Of a stretch of 64,000 nt of DNA, positions 41,896 through 50,065 are shown piece by piece. The stretch is from JAJZRJ01 sp040757055. Its GTDB lineage: Bacteria; Desulfobacterota; Desulfobulbia; Desulfobulbales; Desulfurivibrionaceae. The stretch is from positions 26,275 to 90,274 of the forward strand of contig JBFLXY010000011.1 of NCBI GenBank assembly GCA_040757055.1. The letters run 5' to 3'. A program made the translations under genes and the position numbers. Within the stretch, counting starts at the first letter, position 1. Each line of letters starts with the position of its first letter. The notes beneath the pieces are model-generated. The model did not search any database. It worked only from the letters and a program-made list of their open reading frames with translations, and was not told the origin of the DNA.

Positions 41896-44541
41896 CTACC
41901 GCACGTTGCGAAAGTTGGTGAGCGAGTTGGGGTGGTGCATCTCCTCCTTCATTTCCCTGGTGTGGCAGAGGGCGCAATTCTTGTTGGCGCCCAGCGGATA
42001 CGGATTGCCCTGATACTGGCGCGGGATGATGTTGTCGCGTTCCGCGTCGTAGGGGTTGGTAGCCGGGTAGACCGCATGGGCGCTGTTGTGGCAGGCCGCG
42101 CAGGGGATGCCCATGTTGTCGGTCCGCCGGCGGAAGAGGTCGGCCTCGCCCGCGGTCCACTGGTTGAAGGCGGTGGATGAGCCGGGCGGCTGGAAATCCA
42201 CATGGCAGCCCAGGCAATCCGGCTGGCTGATCCATGCCTGGCGCGGCTTGATTTGTGCCGGTTGGTCCACGCCTACCGGCTTGAGCAGGGCGAGCCGTCT
42301 GGCTGCGGCCGTTTTGCCGGCCTGCTGTTCGGCCATGAGCAGGCTCAGGGCATGGTCCTCCATCACACCGTGGCAGGCGGTGCAGTCGAGACCCAGTTCG
42401 TTGTGGATGCCCCGATAAAAACGGGTGGCTCCGTGGGGAGCGCCGTCCTGATGGCAGAAGAAACAGGCGTCGGCGCCGCGGCCTTTGAGGATGGGGGCGT
42501 GGAAGCCGTGCATGGCGGCGGAAAGGCTCAGCCCCTTGGGGTTGCCCTTGCCGTCGCGCGGGTCCGGGTGGCAGAGCTGGCAGCGCAGGGGTTTGCCCTC
42601 TCCGGCCTGTCTGAGCAGGGTGGTTTTGGCGTAGCGGTCGTGCACGCCGAGGATGTTGTCGGCGGTTTCAGGGCTGAGTCCGCTTCCCGCCTTGCGCCAC
42701 GGCCCGCCATGGCAGTTGCGGCAGCCCCATTCCGTAGAGACCGGAGCCACCATGGTGGCGGTGGCGAGCATGGCGCTGCTGGCCCGGTCCACCGCGGCGA
42801 ACGTCACCAGCGGATAGGGCAGATAGCCGCCGCCCTCCTGATACGGCGCCAGTGGTACCTCGGTGGCGCTGAAAGTGCGGCCGTCGGTTGCCGGCCGCAT
42901 CAGGCCGCTGGTGCCGTTGCCGGTGGGGCCGGTGTTGGGCGGGATTTCCCGGTCGGTGAGGCTGGCCGCGTGGTTCCAGAACTCCACCTGGCCAGCGGGG
43001 TTGGTCGAACCCGCCTCCACTGTGTAATGGATGTCGATGCCCTCGCTGATCACCTGCGGCCTGGCACCGCGCTTGATGAGCATGGCGTGGATGGTGTTGC
43101 CCGGCGGACGCAGGCTGAAGCGGCTGTCGCTGTCGCTGATGGTGTGCATGCCGTATTCGTTCCAGGCCAGCAGCACATACTCCGCCGCGGCCGGGTCAAA
43201 GGGCGGCACCTCGTGCTGTTGCGGTGTGATCTCCGCCGCCGCGGCGGGTTTCTCCCGTTGTTGGAGCACCTCGAAAATATAGGCCGCCAGGGCTTGCTGC
43301 TCCGCGGCGTTGCCGGGGAAGGCGGGCATGGCGCTGTTCAGGTCGCAGAGGCCGCCGATGCGGGCGGCCAGGGCGTCGATGCTGTTGTAGCCCTTGGTGA
43401 GCCGGATGATGTCGCGGGTGGGGCCGCCAATGGAGTGGCAGGAGGCGCAGGTGAGGAAGAAGAGTTCCCGGCCGGCTGCCAGCCGGTTCTGCCCGGTGAT
43501 CTCCCTGTGCTGCACCCAGCGGGCGTTTTTGAGCAGGCCCGCCTGGGCCACCTTGCCGATATCCTTCTTCAGGATGGAGTGGGAATAGATGTGGCCGTGG
43601 ATGGTATAGGGCCGGCGGCTGCCCTCCCGGATGTACTCGAAGGCGCCGAGGTAGCAGAGGCCGACGGCCATGAGCAGCACGGCCAGCGAGCGGGTGGCGG
43701 ACTGCGGCAGCCTGATGGTCATGATGAGACCGCCGACGATGAGCAGCGGCGCGGTCCACAAGAAAATCTTGATGGCGAGGAGCAGTTCCGGCGGCTGCTG
43801 GGTCAGCATGGCGCGGATCGGTTCCGGCAGGGCCTGGACGTACCACCAGGTGGAGGCAACCAGCAGGGCAAAGGGGGCCAGCAGCCAGAGCGCGCAGTAG
43901 CGCACCATCCGCAGGCGGAAGGCCGGGTCCTTGAGGGCCGTGGCGGTGAGGAAACCGTAGAGGCCGGCGAGGATCAGGGCGACGAAGGTGCGGAAGAAGA
44001 GGGAGGGCCAGAACGAGGGGTTGAAGAAGCCGTCCCAGAAGTTGCCGGTGGCAAGCCACCGGCCGGGGGTAAGCATGAAGTCGATGATGCCGTTGATGAC
44101 AAAGAGCGAGAGCCAGGCGAAGAGGAAGTAGAGCCAGCCAAGAATCAGGTGTTGGCGCCGGTTCATGCGGCCGAAGGTGTAGTAATAGATGAGGAGCGAG
44201 ACGATCTCGGCCACGAAAAAGACCCACTCGATGGCCCAGCCGAAGACGAAGTTGTGGATGAGAATCGAGGTGGTTGCCGGATTGATCAGCGAGATGACGA
44301 ACCAGATGCCCACCCCGGTCATGCCGCCCAGCACCATGGTGACGAGCAGGAAGAAACGGGTGTGGGTCTTGACGTAGTCGACGATGGCGGTGGAGTTCTG
44401 CCGGTAGCCGTACCATTCGGTCAGCACCAGGAAGAGGCCGCCGCCGATGGCGAAGTGGGAGATGAAGACGTGGAAGACCGCCATCAGGGCGATGGTGAGT
44501 CCGCCGCCGAACAGGGTAAGTTCCCAGATCGGGTAGTTCAT
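41896..44541 (-). CDS. Cytochrome bd-type oxidase subunit I-like protein fused to an octaheme c domain
   Basis: 881 residues. Residues 1-325 are a CydA-like membrane domain of about nine helices, with a likely heme-b His in MAVFHVFISHFAIGG and the acidic pair in WAIEWVFFVAE that matches the CydA E99/E107 region. No long Q-loop is seen. A monoheme domain follows (CASCH at 365, Met ligand likely in MPAFPG). A beta domain (YVLLAWNEYGMHT, known from multiheme cytochromes) leads to seven more CXXCH motifs: CRNCH (607), CQLCH, CFFCH, CTACH, CLGCH, CAACH, CALCH (857). Electrons could pass between the quinone pool or a bd-type centre and periplasmic hemes. It overlaps the upstream gene (ATGA). Confidence 0.87.
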   Translation of the reverse strand: MNYPIWELTLFGGGLTIALMAVFHVFISHFAIGGGLFLVLTEWYGYRQNSTAIVDYVKTHTRFFLLVTMVLGGMTGVGIWFVISLINPATTSILIHNFVFGWAIEWVFFVAEIVSLLIYYYTFGRMNRRQHLILGWLYFLFAWLSLFVINGIIDFMLTPGRWLATGNFWDGFFNPSFWPSLFFRTFVALILAGLYGFLTATALKDPAFRLRMVRYCALWLLAPFALLVASTWWYVQALPEPIRAMLTQQPPELLLAIKIFLWTAPLLIVGGLIMTIRLPQSATRSLAVLLMAVGLCYLGAFEYIREGSRRPYTIHGHIYSHSILKKDIGKVAQAGLLKNARWVQHREITGQNRLAAGRELFFLTCASCHSIGGPTRDIIRLTKGYNSIDALAARIGGLCDLNSAMPAFPGNAAEQQALAAYIFEVLQQREKPAAAAEITPQQHEVPPFDPAAAEYVLLAWNEYGMHTISDSDSRFSLRPPGNTIHAMLIKRGARPQVISEGIDIHYTVEAGSTNPAGQVEFWNHAASLTDREIPPNTGPTGNGTSGLMRPATDGRTFSATEVPLAPYQEGGGYLPYPLVTFAAVDRASSAMLATATMVAPVSTEWGCRNCHGGPWRKAGSGLSPETADNILGVHDRYAKTTLLRQAGEGKPLRCQLCHPDPRDGKGNPKGLSLSAAMHGFHAPILKGRGADACFFCHQDGAPHGATRFYRGIHNELGLDCTACHGVMEDHALSLLMAEQQAGKTAAARRLALLKPVGVDQPAQIKPRQAWISQPDCLGCHVDFQPPGSSTAFNQWTAGEADLFRRRTDNMGIPCAACHNSAHAVYPATNPYDAERDNIIPRQYQGNPYPLGANKNCALCHTREMKEEMHHPNSLTNFRNVR

Positions 44542-45614
44542 TGCCGCACCTCCTTGGCGCTCTGCCAGGCGAGTCGGAGCATGTAGGCGACGATGCCGAG
44601 GCCGGCGGCGAGGATCAGGAAGAAGAGGAGCATGGGCGAGTACTGCGGCGCCACCGGCAGGTCAGCCGGATGAAAATAGGGGGCCAGATAGGCGTGGCGG
44701 GCCAGATCGCGCACCAGGATCATCAGCAGGATGGTGACGGTCATGGCGGCGGTGGCGTGCCAGAGACGCTCCCGCGCGCCGAATTTGATGCAGTAGAAGG
44801 AGCCGACGAGGGCCCCGGCAAAGAGCAGGGTGGCGAGCCAGTTGCCGCCCACAAAGATACGCAGGACAGGCTTGGGCAGCGAAAGGAGGAAAACGATGCC
44901 GATGGCGATCTCCACCATGGTGGCGTAAGTGAACCAGGCCAGGCCGTTTTTGATCCGGGCCCGTCGCTCCTCTTCGGCCAGCTCTTTCTGGAAGTGGGAG
45001 AGGAGCGCCAGAAAGAGGCCGCCGGTGGCGACGGCGGCGACCATGAAGTGGAGATAGCGGGCCACAAGGGTCGGTTCGGCGAGGTTGAGGAAGAGGCCGC
45101 CGGGATGGCGGAAGTAGGCGGGCCAGGCGGCCGGGGTCTGCATGAGGGTGAGATTGTTGGTGAAGAAGAAGCCGATCAGCAGCATGCAGGCCAGGCTTGA
45201 TCCCAGCAGCCAGCGGCGGCGGCCGGGGCTCCAGGCGTCGAACTGGAATTTGTGGATATAGGCGAGGCCGTAGGCGGCGATGAGGAAGAAGATCACCGAG
45301 AGCCAGAAGGCGCCCATGATGATGGAACTGGTGTAGATGAACTGGCCGTAGAGCACCTGCAGGAAGAGGAAAGGCGCCACCCCGAAGTTGACGGTGAAGG
45401 CCACGGCATAGGTGATCTTGGTGCTGAGGTCGCGGCAGAGGGCGTGGCTTTTCGCCGGGCTGGCCAGTTGCTTGACCAGGGTGATGACGCCGCAGCCGAT
45501 CATGATGTTCATCACCATGATGTGCAGGAAGAAGGTGAGCAGAAGCAGGAACTGGAACCAGCCCCAGGGAACCTGGAGCGGATCCGGCGAGGGGATGAGG
45601 GCGGCAGGGTCCAT
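44538..45614 (-). CDS. Polytopic membrane partner of the bd-like cytochrome
   Basis: 358 residues, eight to ten membrane segments (FQFLLLLTFFLHIMVMNIMIG, ITYAVAFTVNFGVAPFLFLQ, LLGSSLACMLLIGFFF, MLLFFLILAAGLGIVAYML). Scattered His could bind heme b (TFFLHIMVMN, ARYLHFMVAA, RLWHATAAM). It takes the place of CydB before the CydA-like gene but does not look like an ordinary CydB, having CydA-like NFGVAPFLF features. It is probably the second subunit of the complex. AAGGAGG lies 5 bp before the start. The stop overlaps the start of the fusion gene (ATGA). Confidence 0.8.
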   Translation of the reverse strand: MDPAALIPSPDPLQVPWGWFQFLLLLTFFLHIMVMNIMIGCGVITLVKQLASPAKSHALCRDLSTKITYAVAFTVNFGVAPFLFLQVLYGQFIYTSSIIMGAFWLSVIFFLIAAYGLAYIHKFQFDAWSPGRRRWLLGSSLACMLLIGFFFTNNLTLMQTPAAWPAYFRHPGGLFLNLAEPTLVARYLHFMVAAVATGGLFLALLSHFQKELAEEERRARIKNGLAWFTYATMVEIAIGIVFLLSLPKPVLRIFVGGNWLATLLFAGALVGSFYCIKFGARERLWHATAAMTVTILLMILVRDLARHAYLAPYFHPADLPVAPQYSPMLLFFLILAAGLGIVAYMLRLAWQSAKEVRQ

Positions 45615-45658
45615 GACGGCCTCCTTCGTGTCGGGATGCGGGACAAGGGTGTGCTCCC

Positions 45659-45687
45659 ATCTTGGCACAGCGAAGGCGGGGCGTCAA
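45659..45687 (-). promoter_or_regulatory. Promoter candidate of the bd-like cytochrome operon
   Basis: On the minus strand TTGACG (45682-45687) is followed after 17 bp by CAAGAT (45659-45664). The -35 matches 5 of 6 and the -10 matches 3 of 6. The predicted leader is about 38 nt. Confidence 0.4.
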
Positions 45688-45709
45688 ATGGAAAGCGGGG
45701 CGGGAGGAT

Positions 45710-45724
45710 GCCTGTCTGACAGGC
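45710..45724. promoter_or_regulatory. Perfect 15-bp palindrome upstream of the cytochrome promoter
   Basis: GCCTGTCTGACAGGC is a perfect dyad centred 30 bp upstream of the -35. It could be an operator for a dimeric regulator. Read on the plus strand it is followed by CTTTTT and could instead be a small terminator. Confidence 0.4.
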
Positions 45725-46223
45725 CTTTTTCTGAGCCTTGCCCGAGGGCGGAAGCGGGCGGCGGCCCCGGCCGGAAGGAATTTGCTGAAATCACCCCAAA
45801 GGGCCGGATTGGGCGATCCGGAGGGACGGCAGAAGGCGTTTTTGCGGTTTTGTGCCGAAATGCCGTTGTTTTTCTCTGCGCACGAAACGGCCTTGTCTGT
45901 CAAGGGAATAAAAAAAAGAAGGGCGTTTTTTTGATCCCTCCGGAAGCACGATGAAAAAAATTTTTGAGGGAGAAAATCGGAGTTTTTAAGAGATTGAATG
46001 AGATCGGGAGAGATACGGTGATATTTTAGTGATTCATTAACATTCGGCCGGACAGAAGGGCGGGAGCTAATCCCCTGAAATTGAGCGGGAAAGGGGGCGG
46101 CGGAAAAAGCGGCACAAAATAGGGGCGTTAGTGGGGTGATGCTTTTATCTCCTTGAAAAAAAGCGGAACTTTCGCTGTTGAAAACTCCGCGGTGGCCTGA
46201 ATGAAAATCTGCCAAAACCGCTT
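45725..46223. other. AT-rich gene-free region upstream of dnaA
   Basis: Part of a 692-bp gap, the longest without a gene here, and far richer in A/T than its surroundings. It has A- and T-runs (45908-45935, 45952-45965), an inverted repeat CCGGAGGGA/TCCCTCCGG about 110 bp apart, and ATATTTTAGTGATTCATTAA. Its place before dnaA suggests an origin, but I found no TTATCCACA box; the nearest is TTTTCAACA on the minus strand at about 46178. An origin is therefore unproven. Confidence 0.35.
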
Positions 46224-46252
46224 TTGACACCATAACGGCTTTCTAATAAAAC
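46224..46252 (+). promoter_or_regulatory. dnaA promoter candidate
   Basis: A perfect -35 TTGACA (46224-46229), 17-bp spacer, TAAAAC (46247-46252, 4 of 6). Transcription would start at about 46259, 48 nt before the dnaA ATG, within the loop of the neighbouring hairpin. Confidence 0.5.
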
Positions 46253-46276
46253 CCCCCTATCGCAGTTCCGGGGGGT
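46251..46276 (+). promoter_or_regulatory. C6/G6 hairpin between the dnaA promoter and start
   Basis: ACCCCCC pairs perfectly with GGGGGGT around a 12-nt loop. It overlaps the -10 end and predicted transcription start. A binding site or structural element affecting dnaA expression is possible. Confidence 0.35.
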
Positions 46277-46306
46277 CTGTTTCTGGAGAGCCGAGCAGGG
46301 GGAAGA

Positions 46307-47647
46307 ATGTACTGGCAGGATGTGAGAGAGGTATTGCGTCGTACCCTACCCGAAAGTGTCTTTGCCTTGTGGATCGAGCCGTTGCAGTGCCGTCAGGCGG
46401 ATCGCCAGGCAGTGGAGCTGGCCGGGCCGGACCGCTTCTTCTGTTCCTGGGTAGCGGACAACTATCAGAAGGAGATTGAGGCCGCTCTGGTGGAGGCCGG
46501 ATATGCCGGGGTGGCGGTGCGTTTTGCCGTAGGCTCCGGCGAGGCGGATCGGGGCGGGAATATGCCTGCCGCCCATGGCGAGCAGCTGCGGTTGCCGGCC
46601 ATGCCCGAGGGACGCTCCCATGTGCGGACGCTCCATCCGCGCTACACCTTCGACGAGTTCATGGTGGGCGACTCCAACGCCCTGGCTTTCTCTGCCTGCG
46701 AGGCCATTGCCAACGGCGATACCGCCGTCGGCCCCTGTGTCTTCATTCACAGCGGCACCGGACTCGGCAAGAGTCACCTTACCCATGCGGTGGCGCATCA
46801 TCTCCTCAACCACTCGCCGAACCTGCGGCTGCACTATCTCACCACCCAGCAGCTCACCGCCGAGGTGGTGCGGCACATCAAGAACAATACCATGGAGCAC
46901 TTCAAGGAGAGGTATCACCGCCAGTGCGACGTGCTCCTCATGGAGGACGTGCATGCCCTGGCCGGCCGGAGCAAGACCCAGGCCGAGCTGGCCGAGGCGG
47001 TGGACGTGCTCATGGAGGCAGGCCGCCGGATCATCTTCACCGGGGCCATGGCGCCACGGGACATCCCCAATGTCGATGTCGGCGTGCGCTCGCGCCTTTC
47101 CGCCGGGCTGATCACCTCCATCAACCCGCCGGACCAGCGGACGCGGCGGCTGATCATCCAGCGCAAGGCCCGTTATCACAACCTCGCCCTCACCGATGAA
47201 CTGACCGACTACCTGGCCGAGCACGTCAAGGGCGACATCCGCCGGGTTGAGAGCGCCATCATCGGCCTCAAGGCCAAGACCAACCTGCTCAAGACCACCG
47301 CCACCCTGGAGATGGTCAAGGAGGTGGTGGCCGCCATCGTCGGCCAGCACCTGCGCCTTTCCTCGGCGGTGATCCGCGATTTCGTCGCCCGCCAGTTCCA
47401 GGTGCCGCTGGCGGAGTTGCAGTCCAAGTCGCGGAAAAAGTCGGTGGCCTTTCCGCGCCAGGTCGCCATGTTCCTGGCGCGGAAGCTGACCGACGAGGCG
47501 CTCTCCGACATCGGCAAGGCCATGAACCGCGACCACTCCACGGTGGTGCATTCCATCCGGGTGATCACCGAGGCCATCGCCCGGGACGGCAGCATCCGCG
47601 GTCAGATCGATCATCTTTCCGAACGGATCATCAAGAAGTATCAGTAA
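46307..47647 (+). CDS. dnaA: Chromosomal replication initiator DnaA
   Basis: 446 residues. Domain I (about 1-80) begins MYWQDVREVLRRTLPESVF. A short linker leads to the AAA+ domain starting TLHPRYTFDEFMVGDSN, with Walker A SGTGLGKSHLTHAVAHHL and Walker B DVLLMEDVHALAG (the usual DD pair is ED). Domain IV carries the DnaA-box helix-turn-helix and signature IGKAMNRDHSTVVHSIRVI. It melts the origin and loads helicase. dnaN does not follow, as it does in many bacteria; instead a 64-residue zinc protein and hemG come next. GGGGGAA precedes the ATG. Confidence 0.93.
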   Translation: MYWQDVREVLRRTLPESVFALWIEPLQCRQADRQAVELAGPDRFFCSWVADNYQKEIEAALVEAGYAGVAVRFAVGSGEADRGGNMPAAHGEQLRLPAMPEGRSHVRTLHPRYTFDEFMVGDSNALAFSACEAIANGDTAVGPCVFIHSGTGLGKSHLTHAVAHHLLNHSPNLRLHYLTTQQLTAEVVRHIKNNTMEHFKERYHRQCDVLLMEDVHALAGRSKTQAELAEAVDVLMEAGRRIIFTGAMAPRDIPNVDVGVRSRLSAGLITSINPPDQRTRRLIIQRKARYHNLALTDELTDYLAEHVKGDIRRVESAIIGLKAKTNLLKTTATLEMVKEVVAAIVGQHLRLSSAVIRDFVARQFQVPLAELQSKSRKKSVAFPRQVAMFLARKLTDEALSDIGKAMNRDHSTVVHSIRVITEAIARDGSIRGQIDHLSERIIKKYQ

Positions 47648-47673
47648 GGGTTGTCGTCAGCGGAGGGGGGAAG

Positions 47674-47868
47674 ATGCGAACAGTCTGCTGCATCTGTCAG
47701 CGGGTAAAGGGGGAAGGCGGCTGGGTGCGGATTGCCGGGCTGATTGCCAGCCGGCTCTCCCACGGCTACTGTCCCGAGTGCTATGAAAAGGCCATGGAGG
47801 CATTGCAGGAGCATCGTGCCTTGCCCCGCTCCTCCTGTCCTGTCTGGTTCCGCGTGGCCCGGAAGTAG
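47674..47868 (+). CDS. Small CxxC...CxxC zinc-binding protein
   Basis: 64 residues. MRTVCCICQRVKGEGGWVRI and SHGYCPECYEKAM resemble the CxxCkkIrd..gyW..ie.yi...SHGiCpeC module that often ends two-component proteins, here as a free-standing protein. Four Cys could hold one zinc. GGAGG precedes the ATG, 26 bp after dnaA, so it may be co-transcribed with it. Function unknown. It ends 1 bp before the convergent hemG stop. Confidence 0.7.
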   Translation: MRTVCCICQRVKGEGGWVRIAGLIASRLSHGYCPECYEKAMEALQEHRALPRSSCPVWFRVARK

Positions 47869-47869
47869 C

Positions 47870-49258
47870 TCAGAAGTATACCGGCCTGACCGCCGCCTCC
47901 TTTGCCGTTGCCTCTCCGCCGGCCGCCACGGCCGCGGCGGTTTCGCGCGCCGCCTGCATCATGTCATTCATGCCGATTCCCTTCCACCCGAAGCCGCAGA
48001 GATGGAGGCCCGGTTGCGCCGCCTGCACCTCTTCGCGCCACTGCAGAAGGCGCAGGTGGCCCGTCTCCAGTTGGGGGATGCCGCTGCCGGAGCGGAGCAC
48101 CCGGCTGTAGACCGGCGGGTGGGGCAGGTGGAGCAGCTGCCGCAGGTCGGCATAAACTTTTTCCACCAGGGCATCGTCGTCGAGGGCCAGGCGCTCCGGA
48201 TGGCGGCGGCCGCCCACCAGGGCCTCCAGCAGTACCTGCCCCTGCGGCGCCCGGCCTGGGAACATATGGGTGGAAAAGAGGGCCCCCAGGGCGAAGCGCT
48301 GCTCCCGTTCCGGGGCCAGATAGCCGAATCCGTAAGGAATCCTGGCGGTGGCCGCATCGAAGCCCAGAGCCACGGTGGCGATGCGGGCCTCGGGAATGGC
48401 GCTGAGCGGCGGGGCAAAGGCGGTGAGCAGGGCGAGGGCCGCATTGACGGGCAGCGCCACGATGAGGGTGCGGCAGTTGAGCGGTTCGCCGCCGCTGTTC
48501 TCCACCAGCCATCCCTGCTGGTGACGCCGGAGGCCGGTGGCCGCGATGCCGAATCGGATCGGCAGGCCTGCGGCCAGGGTTTCGGTGAGCTGCTCCATGC
48601 CGCCGGGAAAGCTGGTCATGGCCGGCAGGATGCGCGGCGCGGCCGGGGCGTTTTTTTTCTTTTCCCGCATGGTGTGGATGAGTCCGCGCAGCACCGAGCC
48701 GTGTTCTTTTTCCAGCCGGCGCAGGCCGGGCATGACCGCGTCGATGCTCAGCCGCTCGTAGTCGCCGGCAAAGGTGCCGGTTACCGCCGCGTCCGCCAGG
48801 GGCAGGAGGGCGGGGCCGAAGCGATGGGAGACCCAGGCGCCGATGGTCGGCTCGCCTGGGAGCGGCCTGCGGAAGAGGTCGCCCAGCACCCGCAGCTTGC
48901 CGGGAAGGCTCACCAGAGGGGTGGCCAGCAGCTTCTGCGGCTTCTGCGGCAGTACCACCAGACGGCCCTGGTGGCAGAGGTAGCGGACAAAGTTGCCGAG
49001 CGGTGCCTTCTGGGCGAGGCGGTCGAGGCCGAGGCCTGCCAGCAGCTCCCGGCTGGCCGGATTGTTGTCGAGAAAGCCGTGGGGGCCCCATTCCGCCAGA
49101 TATCCCTGGTCGTGGCAGGAGCGTACTGCCCCGCCCGCCCGCCGGCCCTGCTCCACGATCCGCAGGTCGAGGCCGGGCCTGGTTTTGGTGAGAAAATGGG
49201 CAACGGCCAGCCCGGAGAGGCCGGCGCCGATGATGACGACGTCGTGATCTCTTGTCAT
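47870..49258 (-). CDS. hemG: Protoporphyrinogen oxidase (HemY-type, FAD)
   Basis: 462 residues. The FAD-binding start is VVIIGAGLSGLAVAHFLTKT, and WGPHGFLDNNPASRELL and the C-terminal LHLCGFGWKGIGMNDMMQAARETA are protoporphyrinogen oxidase signatures. It oxidises protoporphyrinogen IX late in heme synthesis, which suits a lineage rich in cytochromes. HemY-type enzymes usually use oxygen, so another acceptor may serve if the host is anaerobic (inference). The gene overlaps the upstream phosphoesterase by 4 bp. Confidence 0.9.
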   Translation of the reverse strand: MTRDHDVVIIGAGLSGLAVAHFLTKTRPGLDLRIVEQGRRAGGAVRSCHDQGYLAEWGPHGFLDNNPASRELLAGLGLDRLAQKAPLGNFVRYLCHQGRLVVLPQKPQKLLATPLVSLPGKLRVLGDLFRRPLPGEPTIGAWVSHRFGPALLPLADAAVTGTFAGDYERLSIDAVMPGLRRLEKEHGSVLRGLIHTMREKKKNAPAAPRILPAMTSFPGGMEQLTETLAAGLPIRFGIAATGLRRHQQGWLVENSGGEPLNCRTLIVALPVNAALALLTAFAPPLSAIPEARIATVALGFDAATARIPYGFGYLAPEREQRFALGALFSTHMFPGRAPQGQVLLEALVGGRRHPERLALDDDALVEKVYADLRQLLHLPHPPVYSRVLRSGSGIPQLETGHLRLLQWREEVQAAQPGLHLCGFGWKGIGMNDMMQAARETAAAVAAGGEATAKEAAVRPVYF

Positions 49259-49920
49259 GATGGTGTCTGGTGGATGGTTGCGAGGCGGGCGCGGAGTTGG
49301 CCGTTTTCAGCGGTGATCACGGCGTAGCCGCCATCCTTGAGCATGCCGGGGTTGATGATGGTGGTGCGGCCGAGGCGGTCCTCGGCGCGCGCTTCGTGGA
49401 TATGGCCGCAGATCGCCGCCGCAGGCTGGTGCGTGGTGATGAAGTCGCGCACCGCGCTGCTGCCGGCATGGGTGCCGTTCCTGAGGCGATCCGTCAGGGT
49501 GCTGCGAGGCGGGGCATGGGTGACGAGCAGCAGTTCGCCGCCCGCGACCTGCCGGTGGCCTGCCGCCAGCAAAGCCGCAAGTTCCGCCTCGGAAAATTCG
49601 TTGGGGGTGGCAAAGGGGGTGGGGTTGGAGCCGCCGGCGCCGCAGAGGCCGATCCCGCCGTAACGGCGGCCGATGCCGTGCAGGCTGATGCCGTGGGCGG
49701 CGAGCAGTTCGTTCACCTCGGGCTGGTCGAGGTTGCCGGCCAGGGCCAGGATGTTTGGGTTGACCCGCTGGATGGCCGTGAGCACCTCAGCGGCATCGGC
49801 GGCATTGCCGAAGTTGGTGAGATCTCCGGTGACGAGCAGCAGGTCGGCCGTATCGATGCCGGGAATCCGCGCCAGATTCGCCCACTCCTTATGGATGTCG
49901 CCCACCGCGATGAACCGCAT
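49255..49920 (-). CDS. Calcineurin-like metallophosphoesterase
   Basis: 221 residues. Metal-binding motifs in order: VGDIHKEW (DxH), LLVTGDLTNFG (GD), LALAGNLDQPEV (GN-D), LLVTHAPP (H) and AICGHIHEARAED (GHxH). This is the short single-domain form similar to YfcE-like or 2',3'-cAMP phosphodiesterases; the substrate is unknown. It is coupled to hemG (ATGA) and divergent from the flavodoxin-like gene. Confidence 0.88.
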   Translation of the reverse strand: MRFIAVGDIHKEWANLARIPGIDTADLLLVTGDLTNFGNAADAAEVLTAIQRVNPNILALAGNLDQPEVNELLAAHGISLHGIGRRYGGIGLCGAGGSNPTPFATPNEFSEAELAALLAAGHRQVAGGELLLVTHAPPRSTLTDRLRNGTHAGSSAVRDFITTHQPAAAICGHIHEARAEDRLGRTTIINPGMLKDGGYAVITAENGQLRARLATIHQTPS

Positions 49921-49936
49921 CGTCTTCTCCGTGAAA

Positions 49937-49969
49937 GCCCGGGAAAATCCGGGCAGGGTGTGCTATGAT
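49937..49969 (+). promoter_or_regulatory. Extended -10 promoter with adjacent dyad, flavodoxin-like gene
   Basis: TGCTATGAT (49961-49969) is an extended -10 element. A perfect GCCCGG/CCGGGC inverted repeat (49937-49954) lies just upstream where a -35 would be. No good -35 is seen, so the dyad may be an activator or repressor site. Confidence 0.45.
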
Positions 49970-50065
49970 GGCACCACTGTAACCGATCCCGGCCGGGGGC
50001 GGAAAGAAAAAGTGGCGACAGCGGCGTCGGGGCTGACCCCGGTACGGCGACAAAGGCAGGCAGGG

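Noticed and set aside
46176..46190. TGTTGAAAACTC upstream of dnaA as a third piece of the MITE-like family
   Set aside because: Only 11-12 bases match, one A is missing and none of the flanking GC blocks are present. It could be chance.
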